From contig NC_064678.1 of NCBI RefSeq assembly GCF_023278565.1, positions 3,534,001-3,598,000 of the forward strand: a stretch of DNA of 64,000 nt. Reading direction: 5' to 3'. The notes under the pieces were generated by a model that was given only the letters and a program-made list of their open reading frames with translations, ran no database searches and was not told where the DNA came from. Positions within the stretch are counted from its first letter, which is position 1; every line of letters starts with the position of its first letter. This DNA is from Colletotrichum lupini (lineage: Eukaryota > Ascomycota > Sordariomycetes > Glomerellales > Glomerellaceae). Below, in pieces: positions 43,378 through 55,200 of the stretch. The position numbers were made by a program, and so were the translations under genes.

Positions 43378-44211
43378 GGTGATACTTCTCTATTGAGACC
43401 GTGTCATTGTGTGTCTTGGTGTTGAGATGCGCCAGACGAGTCGCCTGAGCTCCGAACAAGTGACCAGTGGCCGGACCCTTGCCTCACATTAGTGTACCGC
43501 ACGCCGCTTTGAGCAGCAGTTGAAGTGGAGTGGGGGGAGGAGGTCACTGTGGCTGAAGGATGCGGTTTCAACTGCGTCGTTGTGGCGGCCGAGGTGCAAG
43601 TCTAAATGGTAGCGCAGATGCTTCTTCCACCCTATATTGATGAGGCGGGAAGGAATCTGGGGAAGTCTAAGCAAACCGCAAGAAACTACTCCCTAAGAAG
43701 ATGATTCTTGCAAGGGATGTATTCACTTAATGCAAATGGTAGAACGAACATTGCGGTACCTTGCATGAACGGTCTAACTGTACGGATGCGGTTACCAAAC
43801 TCTCCTCATCTCATTACATGCCGCAGCAAGCCAGTCTTGCTACCCAGTCACGTGACTCCTCCCACTCAGGTACGGGACCCAACACATCGCAGGTCCGTAC
43901 TCCGTATGGCAGAGCGCGCACGAGCTTTGCCGATGCTTGGACCTTTCTGTCTTTCCCCCAGTTTTTGTAGCTCTGATTGGATTGAGCACGCCCATTGGCT
44001 CCGCCACAGTCTTAGCTCCACCTTCCTCCTCTTTCACTCAGGCTCTTGCTTAAGAAATATCCAAACAAGCGCTGTTGCGTACACGGCGACCTTGTCCCAT
44101 CAACTTCTCCGCAACAACACAACACGTTCTTTACTCTCCATTTCCTTTCGCCTTCGCCTGCATCGACTCGCCGATTCAAGTATCCTCGACACTGACTGAG
44201 CACTCGTCAGG
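43378..44211. promoter_or_regulatory. Divergent promoter between the Rab GAP and HRP1 genes
   Basis: An 834-nt shared upstream region. It contains a perfect 12-bp palindrome AGTCACGTGACT at 43846-43857 (a Cbf1/bHLH-type CACGTG core). Two CCAAT boxes lie on the minus strand (ATTGG at 43976-43980 and 43994-43998), and one TACTCCGTA is at 43898-43906. A pyrimidine-rich leader lies next to HRP1. CCAAT boxes are known binding sites of the HAP/CBC complex; regulation here is inferred. Confidence 0.55.
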
Positions 44212-47200
44212 ATGACCGAGCCCGAGAATTTCGAGGAAGACCTCTTCGCCGATCTGTGAGTAATTACAAGTGTCGTCTGTCACCGTGAAAGACATGCTGA
44301 TACGTGTTACAGCTACGATGATGACACCTCAGCGAAGCCAGCTGCCGCCCAGCAACCCGCGCCGCCTCCTGCCCCAGTCGCCGTTCCTCAACCAAGCGTC
44401 GAGACACATGCCGAACCACCTCCCCAGTCTGAGCCGGAATATGGTGGTGGTGGTGGTGATGATCAAATGAAGTACGAAGAAGAGGATGACGATGATGAAG
44501 TAGACTTCAACCTAGGTGGCGATGGCGGCGGCGGCGGCGGCGGCGGTGGTGGAAGCACTGGCTATGCGCCGCCCTCGAATGGGTTTGCTGGCAACAAGCA
44601 AGAAGAATCCACGTACTCGACAAGCACGGCCAAGAACCCGAGTGCCAAGGAAGACGGGTAAGTTTTGTTTGCCAACTACGTGATTTTTGCACTTGCTACA
44701 CAAACCATTCCCCATGCACCCATAGTTGGGACGCATACCTCGACTGGATTAATCTGAATCACTTTTGCTGCGGTTTGAGGGAACTCGGGCATCAGTTGCC
44801 CCATGGTTACTCGTATTGGGCCTTCTTGGTCTTGGGAACTTGGATGGACAAGAGAGGGCATCAATACAAGACGTTGGCCAGCCACGTTTTGGGAAACATT
44901 CTTCAGGGCCATCAAGCAGGTCAAGGAAAATTTCAGAGAAGACATGAGAAGCTTGAAGAAAAGCAAGAAAGAGAAGCCATAAAGAGGTACCGCGCAAAAA
45001 GTCAGCTGGAAAAGCAGCCTGAGATCACCGAGATATGCCGACGATAGTCAGTCATCAGTCAGTCAGATCAGGAGCACCCTCGTGCACCTTCTATAGCCCA
45101 GTCGCAGAGAGAACATCCTGCGGTCTTTGGCTGCTGTAGCAAGATTAGCAGCGGATAGCGCTCGAAGCTAGAGCTAGCAGAGACTTGACGATAGCAAAAG
45201 ACACGAAAAATTCGACAATGACCAGGCTATCCGCTCCGCAATTCTCCCCAGTCGTGAGAGAGTTTTTGTGGCTGGCTAGCGCTGCTCGCCCTCAACAATC
45301 ATTTTGGCTGCGGCTGGAACCTGAAATCCTCGGCCTTTTCACAAAGGCACCGATGCTGATGGAAACCAACCCATGCACGTCACTTCTATGATGATTCAAG
45401 AACAACGGATTGCTGTCTGAATCTGCCGCTGGCCGCGAGGAGGTACCCGTCAAGGAGCTTGTTATGACAGACATCGATCAAAAAACCAATACACCAACGC
45501 CAAGAAATGCGATCTCAGGCTGTTACAAGCCTCTCAGCCTGTATTTACCAGAGGGGGAAAAGGCGAAGGTGGCCAGCCTATCGATGGGCGACAGACGACT
45601 CGGCCAACTCACGGTCTCAAGGATGACTGCTCTGTTATAGCCATACGGCGGGAACTCTCATTGGCCATTGGTCCTTGTCTCGATGTCCGGATAATACTTC
45701 CATTGCCCAGAACACGATCATAGTCGCATGCATTTCTTTTTCAGAGTTCTGAATCTTGAGTCGATTCATTGACTAATGTTTTCATGTCTGTAGCAAGATG
45801 TTTATTGGTGGCCTTAATTGGGAGACGACTGATCGTAAGTCTACGTTGTGTCCGCTTCTATAGCGCCATTTTCTAATAGCTGCCAGAATCCCTAAGGGAC
45901 TACTTCTCTCAATTCGGCGAGGTTGTTGAGTGCACCGTCATGAGAGACAGCAGCACCGGACGATCAAGAGGCTTTGGCTTCCTGACATTCAGGGACGCCA
46001 AGACGGTGAACATCGTTATGGTCAAGGAACACTTCTTGGATGGCAAGATCGTGAGATTCTCCTAAGCCGATTGCACTTCGAGCTGAACACTAATGGCAAC
46101 CAGATTGACCCCAAGCGAGCAATTCCTCGCGACGAGCAAGAAAAGACTAGCAAGATCTTCGTCGGTGGTGTCAGTCAAGATACGACCGATCAAGAGTTCA
46201 AGGACTATTTCGCCCAGTTCGGCCGTGTAGTCGACGCGACCCTAATGATGGACAAGGACACCGGCCGCCCTCGCGGTTTCGGCTTTGTCACGTTTGAAAG
46301 CGAGGCCGGCGTTGATGCCTGCCTCAGCACCAGTCTGGAGATTCACGGCAAGCCGATTGAGGTCAAGAAGGCTCAGCCGCGTGGCAATCTTCGCGAAGAA
46401 GAAGAAGCCGCACGGCGGGGCGGAAAGTTCAGGAAGGGCGAAGACGGTGCCCAGGGTGGACAAGGCGGGATGGGAGGCGGCCAGATGGGTGCTGCAGGGG
46501 GCATGACGCCCCAAGTTATGGCACAATACTTCCAGCGCATGCAGCAGTATTTCGCTATGATGCAGCAACAAATGGCTATGAGTAGAGGCATGGGCCCTAT
46601 GAACCCGGCCATGATGCAGCAGATGATGCAAATGCAGCAGATGCAGCAGATGCAGAACCAAATGATGGGCCGCGGTGGAGGCGGCAACGGTCAGCAAGGC
46701 ATGATGGGCCAGATGACGCCTCAAATGATGCAGCAGATGCAGCAAATGCAACAGCAGATGCAGCAGCAGATGGGCCAGCAGGGCGGTCCCCCGTCTGGAC
46801 CCAGCGGCAGCTTCAGCCCTCAGCAGCAAATGTTCGACCCATCTCAGGGAGGCCAGCCGCCACAGCAGCCCGGCGGCGGACAAGGACCGCGTCGGGGAGG
46901 CAGCAGCGGCGGCGGAGGTGCTCCCCGCGACCAGTACAACCAGGCTGGCGCATATGCCATGGGCGGCGGTGGCGGTGCTCCGACATCGTGGGAGGGCATG
47001 TACGACGACGTTCCCCAACCGAACCAGGCCGGCCGGGGAGGCTTCAGAGGCGGCCATCGTGGTGGCTCTCACAGTGGTGGCTCCCATCAGGGATCACCCG
47101 ATCCTGCGCATGCCCCGCCTGCCAACGCGCCTACAGGGCCCAAGAACGCGGGCAGACCCGGCGCTAACTACCGCGGTGGTGGACGAAGCAGCAACCGGGG

Positions 47201-47222
47201 ATTCCATCCTTACTCGCGTTAG
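44212..47222 (+). CDS. HRP1: Hrp1/Nab4-type hnRNP with two RRM domains
   Basis: Five exons are inferred: 44212-44255, 44313-44657, 45794-45834, 45887-46050 and 46104-47222, giving 570 aa. Introns are 57, 1136, 52 and 53 nt. Hrp1 is a shuttling nuclear RNA-binding protein of cleavage factor I, binding UA-rich elements for mRNA 3'-end formation. The N-terminus is acidic and Pro/Gln-rich with a polyglycine run near residue 100. RRM1 (about 131-205) has RNP2 MFIGGL and RNP1 RSRGFGFLTF. The linker IDPKRAIPRDEQEKT leads to RRM2 (about 214-290) with RNP2 KIFVGGV and RNP1 RPRGFGFVTF. The C-terminal half is Met/Gln-repeat-rich, then Gly/Arg-rich with RGG-like motifs, ending GFHPYSR. Intron 2 is exceptionally long and carries a possible alternative terminal exon (see findings). 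Confidence 0.92.
44524..44552 (+). repeat. (GGC)n trinucleotide run coding polyglycine
   Basis: An in-frame GGC/GGT repeat in HRP1 exon 2 encoding about ten glycines. Likely length-polymorphic. Confidence 0.8.
46610..46775 (+). repeat. ATG-CAG-rich codon repeats in HRP1 (Met/Gln tract)
   Basis: Interrupted runs of ATG, CAG and CAA codons encode MMQQMMQMQQMQQMQ-type sequence. This is a prion-like low-complexity tract typical of Hrp1 orthologues. Confidence 0.7.
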
Positions 47223-49439
47223 GAGTCTTTGCGGTAGCCAAAGATGGCCTTTCTGGCATCGGAGACGGAATCTTAGGGGCGGATCGATCTCAAGGCGCCG
47301 TATCTCGTCGGCTAAAAGAGAGCTATACAAGTTTGACGGTTCGATGAAAGAGGGCGCTAGGAAGAAACTGCATATATGGAACGAGGTACCGCGTTTTCTC
47401 TGAGACGAAGAGGAACTGGGACCGGAACCGGGGTACGGCTTGGGTTCGGCAGCTTTGCTTATTGCTCTTGCGAACTTTTATTTTCTTCTTTCCTTTACAG
47501 ATCGTTTTTCCTGGGAAGTTTGTATTATACTCCAAAAAGGGAGGGGGAAAATCAACCATTAATCGGCGAACCTTAAGTGTGTTCTTTTCATTCACGTGAA
47601 CTTTGTGGGAGTATCAATTTCATGTTATGACATGAAAATAGATTGCTAGGGGTTGCACGTTCCGTGAAGCATCGCGAGAAGCAGGGCAAACGGGCAATAT
47701 GTCATTCTTCAACAGTCAGGGTGAGGAAAGTCTTGCCCCGGCTTGACCTTCCGAACCGGGCCCGAAGCCGAAGTTCAACATGCCCACCTTTCGGGCGGCG
47801 AGCCGAGAGCTTTAAATTGAGTAAACATAGGTGAAGTGAACATGATAAGATGAGGATGATAAGATTATAATCACAGCCCCATGCTCAATCCAGCTCAGGC
47901 TCCTATGTTAAGTGCATTACTTCAAACCTTTTTAATGGAAGTTGTTTCTTGTGTCTGTTGTTCAATAACTTTGCTGCTACCCCACATTCGATCTGCGATA
48001 TATCCACTTCTTGACGGGACTGAAGAAGTCCCGGACCTTGCCCAAAGGCCGGCGGGCGTCTACAAGACTGAATAGGCTGACGGTATTCAAAGTAGCCGCC
48101 CGCGGAAAGCGCATTTTGGGAGAGTTAACCAAAGACCGAAGATATGTCAGCGTGCAATTCAACATCTGCAGCGTTGTGAGACGTCCAGTTCCCCAGAACG
48201 CCGGACAACGACCGAGACTTCTCCATATCAAGTCTGATACCCCTCGCTGCTGTCGCACGGTTTCCGACTCGGTCATTCCGGGGGACAATCTACTTAATTG
48301 CCAAAACCCCACGTACGATGGCAATGGATGGGCTAAGATAGGAAACCAAGAACCGAACAGGGCGCGCGCAGGAGTGAGAGAGGGAAAAATCGAAACATGA
48401 CAAGTCTTAACCCCCCCAACTGTCTAACTAAGCAACGCATGTGATTTCTAATCAACCCCCTCTGTTCCTCTACCCCTCCATCGTCCATCGTCGGCGTAAC
48501 CGCGCAAGAAAAAAGTCTCACAACGCTAGAAAATGGGGAAAAAAACTGACAAACCACCCCCACCAAAGCCGCAAAACAACTGGACATTGCTCGCGCCCTT
48601 CCGCGGCGCATTTACCATACCTTAATTTCTCGGGTGCCCGAAATTCCAGACCATGAACCTTTTTTTCTTGACTTTTCCCACCCTCCACCACCCAATCCCA
48701 TTCTCCTCTTTTCCAATTTTCGTTGACGTGATTTGAAGGCACCTGCCTGTGATTGGACAAATAACCGCAAGCTACGGGAATCTTTGATAACCTACCTAGA
48801 CGACCCCCCGCCGCCTATCGGGCTGAGCCGCAGTCAAACGCTGCGCCTACGGACCAAAAATCGACCACCACCTTTACCAATTGGACTACAGACGGACGAC
48901 AAGGGCTTCTTCCATTCGGCTTGCCGAGACCAATTGCGCAATCGCAAGGAAGAGAAAACAAACCATTGAAGAAAAGACGTTCCCACCCTTTTGCGAAAGC
49001 GCCGTCATTCCGCTTCGAACAGTTCCGCCTTGTTTTCCCGCTCGGGACCCTTGCATCGTGAGCCTGCAGGCAAAGGGGAAGAAAGAAAAAACGACAATCA
49101 GCCTGGTCTGACGTCTTATCAGAAAACCAACCCCTCCATACCGGGCAACGTCTTTGTGTCTCACCACTCGTAGAGCTGTAGAGAGTTGGTCTACAGTAAA
49201 TGCTCTCCGACTTGATTATACCAAGCACTCTAATATCCGACCCTTCTTATCGCAACTTATCATTCCAGATATTTGCGGCTGGCGCGCGGAATTTCCTACC
49301 TTAGTTTTCTCGGGCCGTTTTGTTCTCATAACTCCGTCATCGTCCAAAACGCCGATCACCGGCCAAACCCGGCCGTAGCCGCACCTCCTCTCAAAACAAA
49401 CCACCAAGAAAAAGCCGTAGCCACACATCACCAGAAATC
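47223..49439. other. Intergenic: HRP1 3' flank and glutamate-cysteine ligase upstream region
   Basis: No supported gene in 2.2 kb. The palindrome TTCACGTGAA lies at 47591-47600. Several C-runs and CT-rich stretches at 48400-48900 suggest a long promoter/leader for the downstream gene. Short frames here lack features. Confidence 0.5.
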
Positions 49440-52220
49440 ATGGGTCTCCTGCAAGTTTTTACCTCACACGCTCCCGCTATCCAAATACAGATATTCCAAT
49501 GATGCAGTCTCTTCTAATACTTTTCAACGTAGAGCACTGGGAACCCCTCTCGACTGGCCAGAGGCCAAGAAGAGTGCGGATCAGGTCCGCGAGTGGGGTA
49601 TCAAGGTTCGAGCGCCGCTCTCTGTCTCTCTGTCTCTCACTATGAAACGAATTCGCACGAGGCTATCGTCGGTCTTTGGGGTCATGAAAGTGTTGCTGAC
49701 CCGAGTTTCTTTTGGATGGTTTAGCAACTCCTAGAGATATGGAACAAGGCTAAGAGCAAAGAACGCGATGCTATGCTCTGGGGAGATGAGGTATGTGAAC
49801 CCTGTTGTGAGAGATGATGCTCTGCTGCCTCATGGATGAGTGCCAGCGTCTCATGCTCTTACGGCACCCCTCAGCGACTGCAAGAGATGAGGGCCCGAGA
49901 GCTGACAATGTTCACGAAAGGTCGAGTACTTGGTCGTGACCTACTCAAAGGACGAGCCCAAGGTCCGCCTGTCTCTTAGACAAGCCGAGATTCTCACAGC
50001 ACTCGCCGAGAGCCCGGATCTCGCAAAGGAGGGAGGCTGCGTACCAGAGCTCCAGGAAGTCGCCAGGGAACAGTCGTATGTTCACCCTCTATTCCTCTCT
50101 CTCTCTCGTCTCATCCGGCGACGTCCGCCACATGAGCCGATCCATGGCGCAATTTATCGAGAGCAGAAGAAGAGCCTTGCCTCGGTTATGCTAACACCCA
50201 AACCACAGATCAGTAACCCTCCCCGTCTTCCACCCGGAATTCGGCCGCTTCATGCTCGAAGCCACCCCCGGCAAACCCTGGGGCATCGGCTTCAAGGAAC
50301 TCCTCGACGTCGAACCCGACATGAAGCTCCGCCGCAAGATCGCAAAGGACCACATGCACAGCAACGAGTACCCCATCACCCTCACCACCTTCCCCCGCAT
50401 CGGCTGCCCGGGCGACTTCACGGAACCCTACTACCCTCCCTCGGGCCCCAAACTCCGCTCCCAGTTCGTGCCCGACGAGATCGCCAACCCGCACATCCGC
50501 TTCCCCACCCTCGCCGCCAACATCCGCTGGCGCCGCGGCCGCAAAGTCCAGGTCAACGTGCCCGTCTTCCACGACACCAACACGCCCAACCCCTGGAAGG
50601 ATCCCACCGTCAACCGCGACCTGCACAACTGGCCCGAGGACGACGACGTCCGCGACGGCGGCGCCGCCCCGGACAACTTTATCCACATGGACGCCATGGC
50701 GTTCGGCATGGGCAGCTGCTGTCTGCAGATTACCTTCCAGGCCAAAAACATCACCGAGGGCCGCAAGATGTACGACCAGCTCAGCCCGCTGGGGCCCATC
50801 ATGCTCGCCCTGACGGCGGCCACGCCCGTGTATAAGGGATTCTTGGCCAATACCGACGTGAGGTGGAATCAGATCAGCCGGGCCGTGGACTGCAGAACCC
50901 CTGAGGAACTCGGAGAAAAGGTGAGATATTACAGAAGAGCACAGGCTGGACTATTCAACCACTCCCTCACTCACTCACAAGTACCCTTACTCCTGTACCT
51001 CTCTCCTCATCTTACACCATGAGTATCTGCACATATATGAAGATGTACATATAAAAAACCTCAAGGAAAGACATGCTAACACAACAACACAGCCCCTTAA
51101 AAACGACCGCTGGCGCATCCCCAAGTCCCGCTACGCCTCAAACTCAACCTACATCTCCACAGACCCGCGCCTCCGCCAGGAATACCTCGACCCGAACCTC
51201 GTCATCGACGAGTCCATCAAATCTAAACTCATGGACGGCGGCATGGACGACCGCCTCGCCACCCACTTCGCCCACCTCTTCATCCGCGACCCCATAGTCG
51301 TCTTCGAAGAAGACCTCCAGGAGCTCGACCTCTCCAAGACGGACCACTTCGAGAACCTCCAGTCCACAAACTGGCAGCACATGCGCTTCAAGCCCCCGCC
51401 CGCCGACAACTCCATCGGCTGGCGCGTCGAGTTCCGCCCCATGGAGATCCAGCTCACCGACTTCGAGAACGCCGCGTTTTCCGTCTTCATGGTCCTCGTC
51501 ACCCGCGCCATCCTCTCGTTCGACCTCAACTTTTACATCCCCATCACCAAAGTCGACGAGAACATGGAGCGCGCACACGCCGTCGACGCAGTCCTCAAGG
51601 AGAAGTTCTTCTTCCGCAGGAACCCCTTCCCCAGCCGCCAGGCCCGCGTCAACAACTTCACCCAAGGCGGCGGCGGCGATAACGACGCCAGCCGTCCCAA
51701 CTCCCGCCCCGGCTCCGCAGTCCCCAGTCGTCCCCCCACCCCCGTCGGCCCCGTCGAAGACGAATACGCCGAAATGACAGTCAACGACATCATCAACGGC
51801 AGCAACTCAGACTCCTCGGACGGCTTCCCGGGCCTGATCCCCCTCGTAGAATCCTACCTCGACAGCGTAAACGTCGACGTCCAAACCCGCTGCGAACTCG
51901 ACACCTACCTCCGCCTCATCAGCCAGCGCGCCTCGGGCCAGCTCGACACCGCCGCCCGCTGGCTCCGTAACCTCGTCGACGTCCATCCGGGCTACAAGCA
52001 CGACAGCGCTGTGGGCGAGGACGTGCAAAAGGATATTATTGCCGCCGTCGTCGCCATCGGCGAGCGCGAGACGGCCGGAGCCGGGTTCGCTGGGCTGGAT
52101 ATCCATGGCCTGCCGAAGCTGCTCGGGAACTTCCGCCGGGGCTGCGGCGGCGCCAGCGGTGATCAGCAGCAGCAGCCGGAGGTCTCCGCGAGGAAGAGGA
52201 AGGCTTCCGAACAGGCTTAG
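49440..52220 (+). CDS. GSH1: Glutamate-cysteine ligase catalytic subunit
   Basis: Six exons are inferred: 49440-49450, 49533-49605, 49725-49790, 49921-50075, 50209-50920 and 51093-52220, giving 714 aa. The enzyme joins glutamate and cysteine with ATP, the rate-limiting step of glutathione synthesis, in the cytosol. The reconstructed start MGLLALGTPLDWPEAKK and IKQLLEIWNKAK / MLWGDEVEYLVV match the eukaryotic family. Further landmarks are VFHPEFGRFMLEATPG, PRIGCPGDFTEPYY, MAFGMGSCCLQITFQA (substrate-binding region with Cys), RFKPPPADNSIGWRVEFRPM and IQLTDFENAAF. Exon 1 codes only 11 nt and is followed by an intron with a GC donor (GCAAGT). Introns 2-5 are 119, 130, 133 and 172 nt. A Gly/Asp/Pro/Ser-rich low-complexity insert lies near residues 528-560. 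The C-terminus is basic (SARKRKASEQA). Confidence 0.93.
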
Positions 52221-55200
52221 ATGCGGCACCCACGTACGTAGGTCAGTAAGGTGCGTAGGTTGGTTAAATTCACTAGTACTACGGAGACATGGGAACACTA
52301 TCACGACCGAGGCATTGGGTCCAAAAAAGCAAAGAATAGGAAGGCAACATCCCGAAGGCCAGGGGGTGCAGGAAGTGAATAGGAGGGAGCAGATTAGGGT
52401 CTCGACGCCATCAGCCACATGAAAGCTCGCATTCGGCGGCGCCCTGGATAGGATCTCCGTGCACGTAATGAACTCATAGACTCAAAAAGCACATATTAAG
52501 ACAGCAATGGCAAGTTCAGTCATGACGTATCCTGTTTGTGAAGGGGATAGAGAGAGCGTGAGAGACGTCGGCCGTAGGCGTGAACCATAGGACCAACACC
52601 AGTGCCAGCGTGGGAGTTAATGATTAAGCCAAATGCGTAGTTGGTCGCGAACATGTCTCATTTTGATCCTGCGTCGTCGATCCAAGATCCAAGACCAAGT
52701 GAAATCTGAGGTAGTCCACGATCTTGGATCGAGTGACAGGCCACAGGTCCCAGCCCAACGTAAGCGCATCATCAGGCTGCACAACTTCCCTAGCCCGACT
52801 GAAGGCGTCGAATTCATGGCTCCCGTGGGAGTGGGAACCCGGCGCACTTCCCGCCTTTCTCCAGCGGAAGTTTTGTTTGTCTCCCTCCTGCAGAGGGCTA
52901 GACTAGTAGGAAGCCAGGGATTCCTATAGTGACTTAGAACCCGTGGCGGTATCCTTCTCGATCTACTGGAAAACGAAATGCCTGCGTGAACGTCTCCTTA
53001 CACTCCCGAGGCGTCTCGAAACTGAGACAGTTATCGGGCTTCCACATGACGAGTTCACTTTTCCTGTAGCTTCTTGACTCGAGGCTGCGCGGCAATTCCA
53101 CCGCCCTTGGCTTCCAAGCCGCATGGCAATGTTCCGGAAAGCTGGAACCGGCCGTAAGTTCATGATGGAGAAATTGGAATGGCGCATGCTGATGGAATTT
53201 CCCGTTTCCAGTTTCCAGTTTCCAGGGAAGGGAAGACCCGGGAAGCCGGTAATCTGGGAACTAAAGGGGAGTGGGTGTGTGGAGAGAGGCGTGCAGTGTA
53301 CTGGCTTTGCTTGCTTGCCCTGTTAGCAAGCCAAACGCCAAACTCGAAAATGAAATCGACACGGGGTGGTTGGTGTGATGTTTCCTCGAAAAGGCGCGAG
53401 CCACAGCGCTCTCCATCAGTTGGGCCGGATGAGCTTGCTGAACCGCCAGGCCATGTCTTGGATCTCGACCATGGCGCACGCCAAACAAGTGCGATCCTGT
53501 GGCGAGAATAGTTGCACCGGCAATTCGATTGGGGAAGGGTTTGCCATGACATGCAACGAGGTTAGTTGAATGACAGGACGCTATGGCGTTGACGGTTTGG
53601 AGCCGGCTCGTTCGAAAGCGGACGATCCCCTCTGGTTGCCCGCCCATTGTGCCGGCAAATTTGAGGTGATCTCAAGATGGCATTCCTCCGTGGATGACCA
53701 GCTAGGTTGCCACTGGGGACGCAGGCAGGCTTCTGTCTGTGTTTATTTTGATATGCTGTGGGCTGCCCGTTTCTCCAGATCGAGCCATATCAGCCCCGTG
53801 TTGCAAGACAATAGGTCAACGTACCGGCAGCGAGGTGTGCTGGCACGGTGCATCTTTCCACAGCACAGCGTCAAGAAGCTGAAGATAATACAAGGGGGGT
53901 GAGGGGGGTTCGGGCATTCTCATCAAACCAAAGTCAAGCCGCGATCTGTCACTTGGAGCCTTTGAGGAGAGGTCGTGTGCAACTGTGCTTCTCAGCTTGG
54001 CGGTTTGAGCTCTGCCGCGTGATGTGGCAGGACTAGCGGACCGCATCCTCTGGGTTTAGGACCGAAGAACGAAGCCCACACCACAGATAATCTGGAAGGA
54101 TTCCACTGCTGTCCTCGATCTCTTACTACATTCAAGAGTCTCCGAGCGAATGAGACGCTGGCTGAACGGTCATGCATGGAAGTACAGTCCAGAACTTGAG
54201 GAGCCAACAATGGCTCATTTCCTTACGTTCCCATACTGATAGCGTCGCCGCCACTGCATTTAATGAGGTAGGGACAGCACGCGGCGCTTTCACGACAGCC
54301 TTGCTTTCGGTATAGCCACATCGCTGCGTTCGGAAAGGCCATCACTCTGACATGTCGCGTGGGAGTCGTGTGGGTAGGCTGAGGCGGCCTGGAGGTGGCA
54401 ACCGCAAGCGGACTTGATCGACGCGAGACGCCATGGTTCGATTGCTGGACCGTCATGACGTAGCAGGCTGAGCTGGACGTGCGATGCGAAGTCTTTACGG
54501 ACCACGCTATTGATGAGGCAGGAGCTAGTTTCCCGCGCACGGGATTGTGAGCAATTTGGGACTGGTTCAGCGAAGCGAGGCGGTGCTGCGACCACTAGCT
54601 GACTTTGAATATTCGTATTGGCTGTTGGATCGCCATGTGTTGTGGATGTTTGGCAGCGGCAGCGGACAGGCATGGCGAACGGCCGTAGGAACGGTATTGT
54701 GAACTTTGTAACGGGTCACCAAAGGTTGGTTGTGATGATGCCCACCAAGACCATTGGCGCACGGTACGAGGTCGATACACGCCCAGGCCGTCAGATGTGA
54801 CAAGTTGATGCTTAGAGATTGGCGAGCCGGTTGGGCGGTAGCGCGGCCAGAGACGGACGGAAACGCACCCTTGCGCAGACACACGGGTGTCAGATCTTTT
54901 GATGAGATCCAACCAGATCTGGACCCGGTGACCATGCGGGATGGAGCGTGGGAAGCCGGAGCAAATCGGTGGACTAGGTGAGGGATCTAGGCCAGAAAGC
55001 ATGGTGAAGCGAAGGGGGAGAGCTTGAAGCCATATGAGAATCGTACGATGTCGTCCATGGAGAAGCGCGAAGGTTTAAACGCCGAGTCGAATATGGACAA
55101 TGGTGGTGCCGTTTAGACAAGCCAGGCAAGGCCCAGAGGCTAGGAGAGCAGGTGGCGGCCAGGGACCTGGGCTGTAGCATGGCATACCTCTGTCTCTGTC

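Noticed and set aside
45388..45420. Possible C/D-box snoRNA in the long HRP1 intron (ATGATGA followed by CTGA)
   Set aside because: The boxes are too close and no terminal stem or second box pair was found.
49840..49925. In-frame reading through intron 3 of the glutamate-cysteine ligase gene as coding
   Set aside because: Exon joining from GAG to GTCGAGTAC restores the conserved DEVEYLVV motif; the intervening DNA has consensus donor and acceptor sites.
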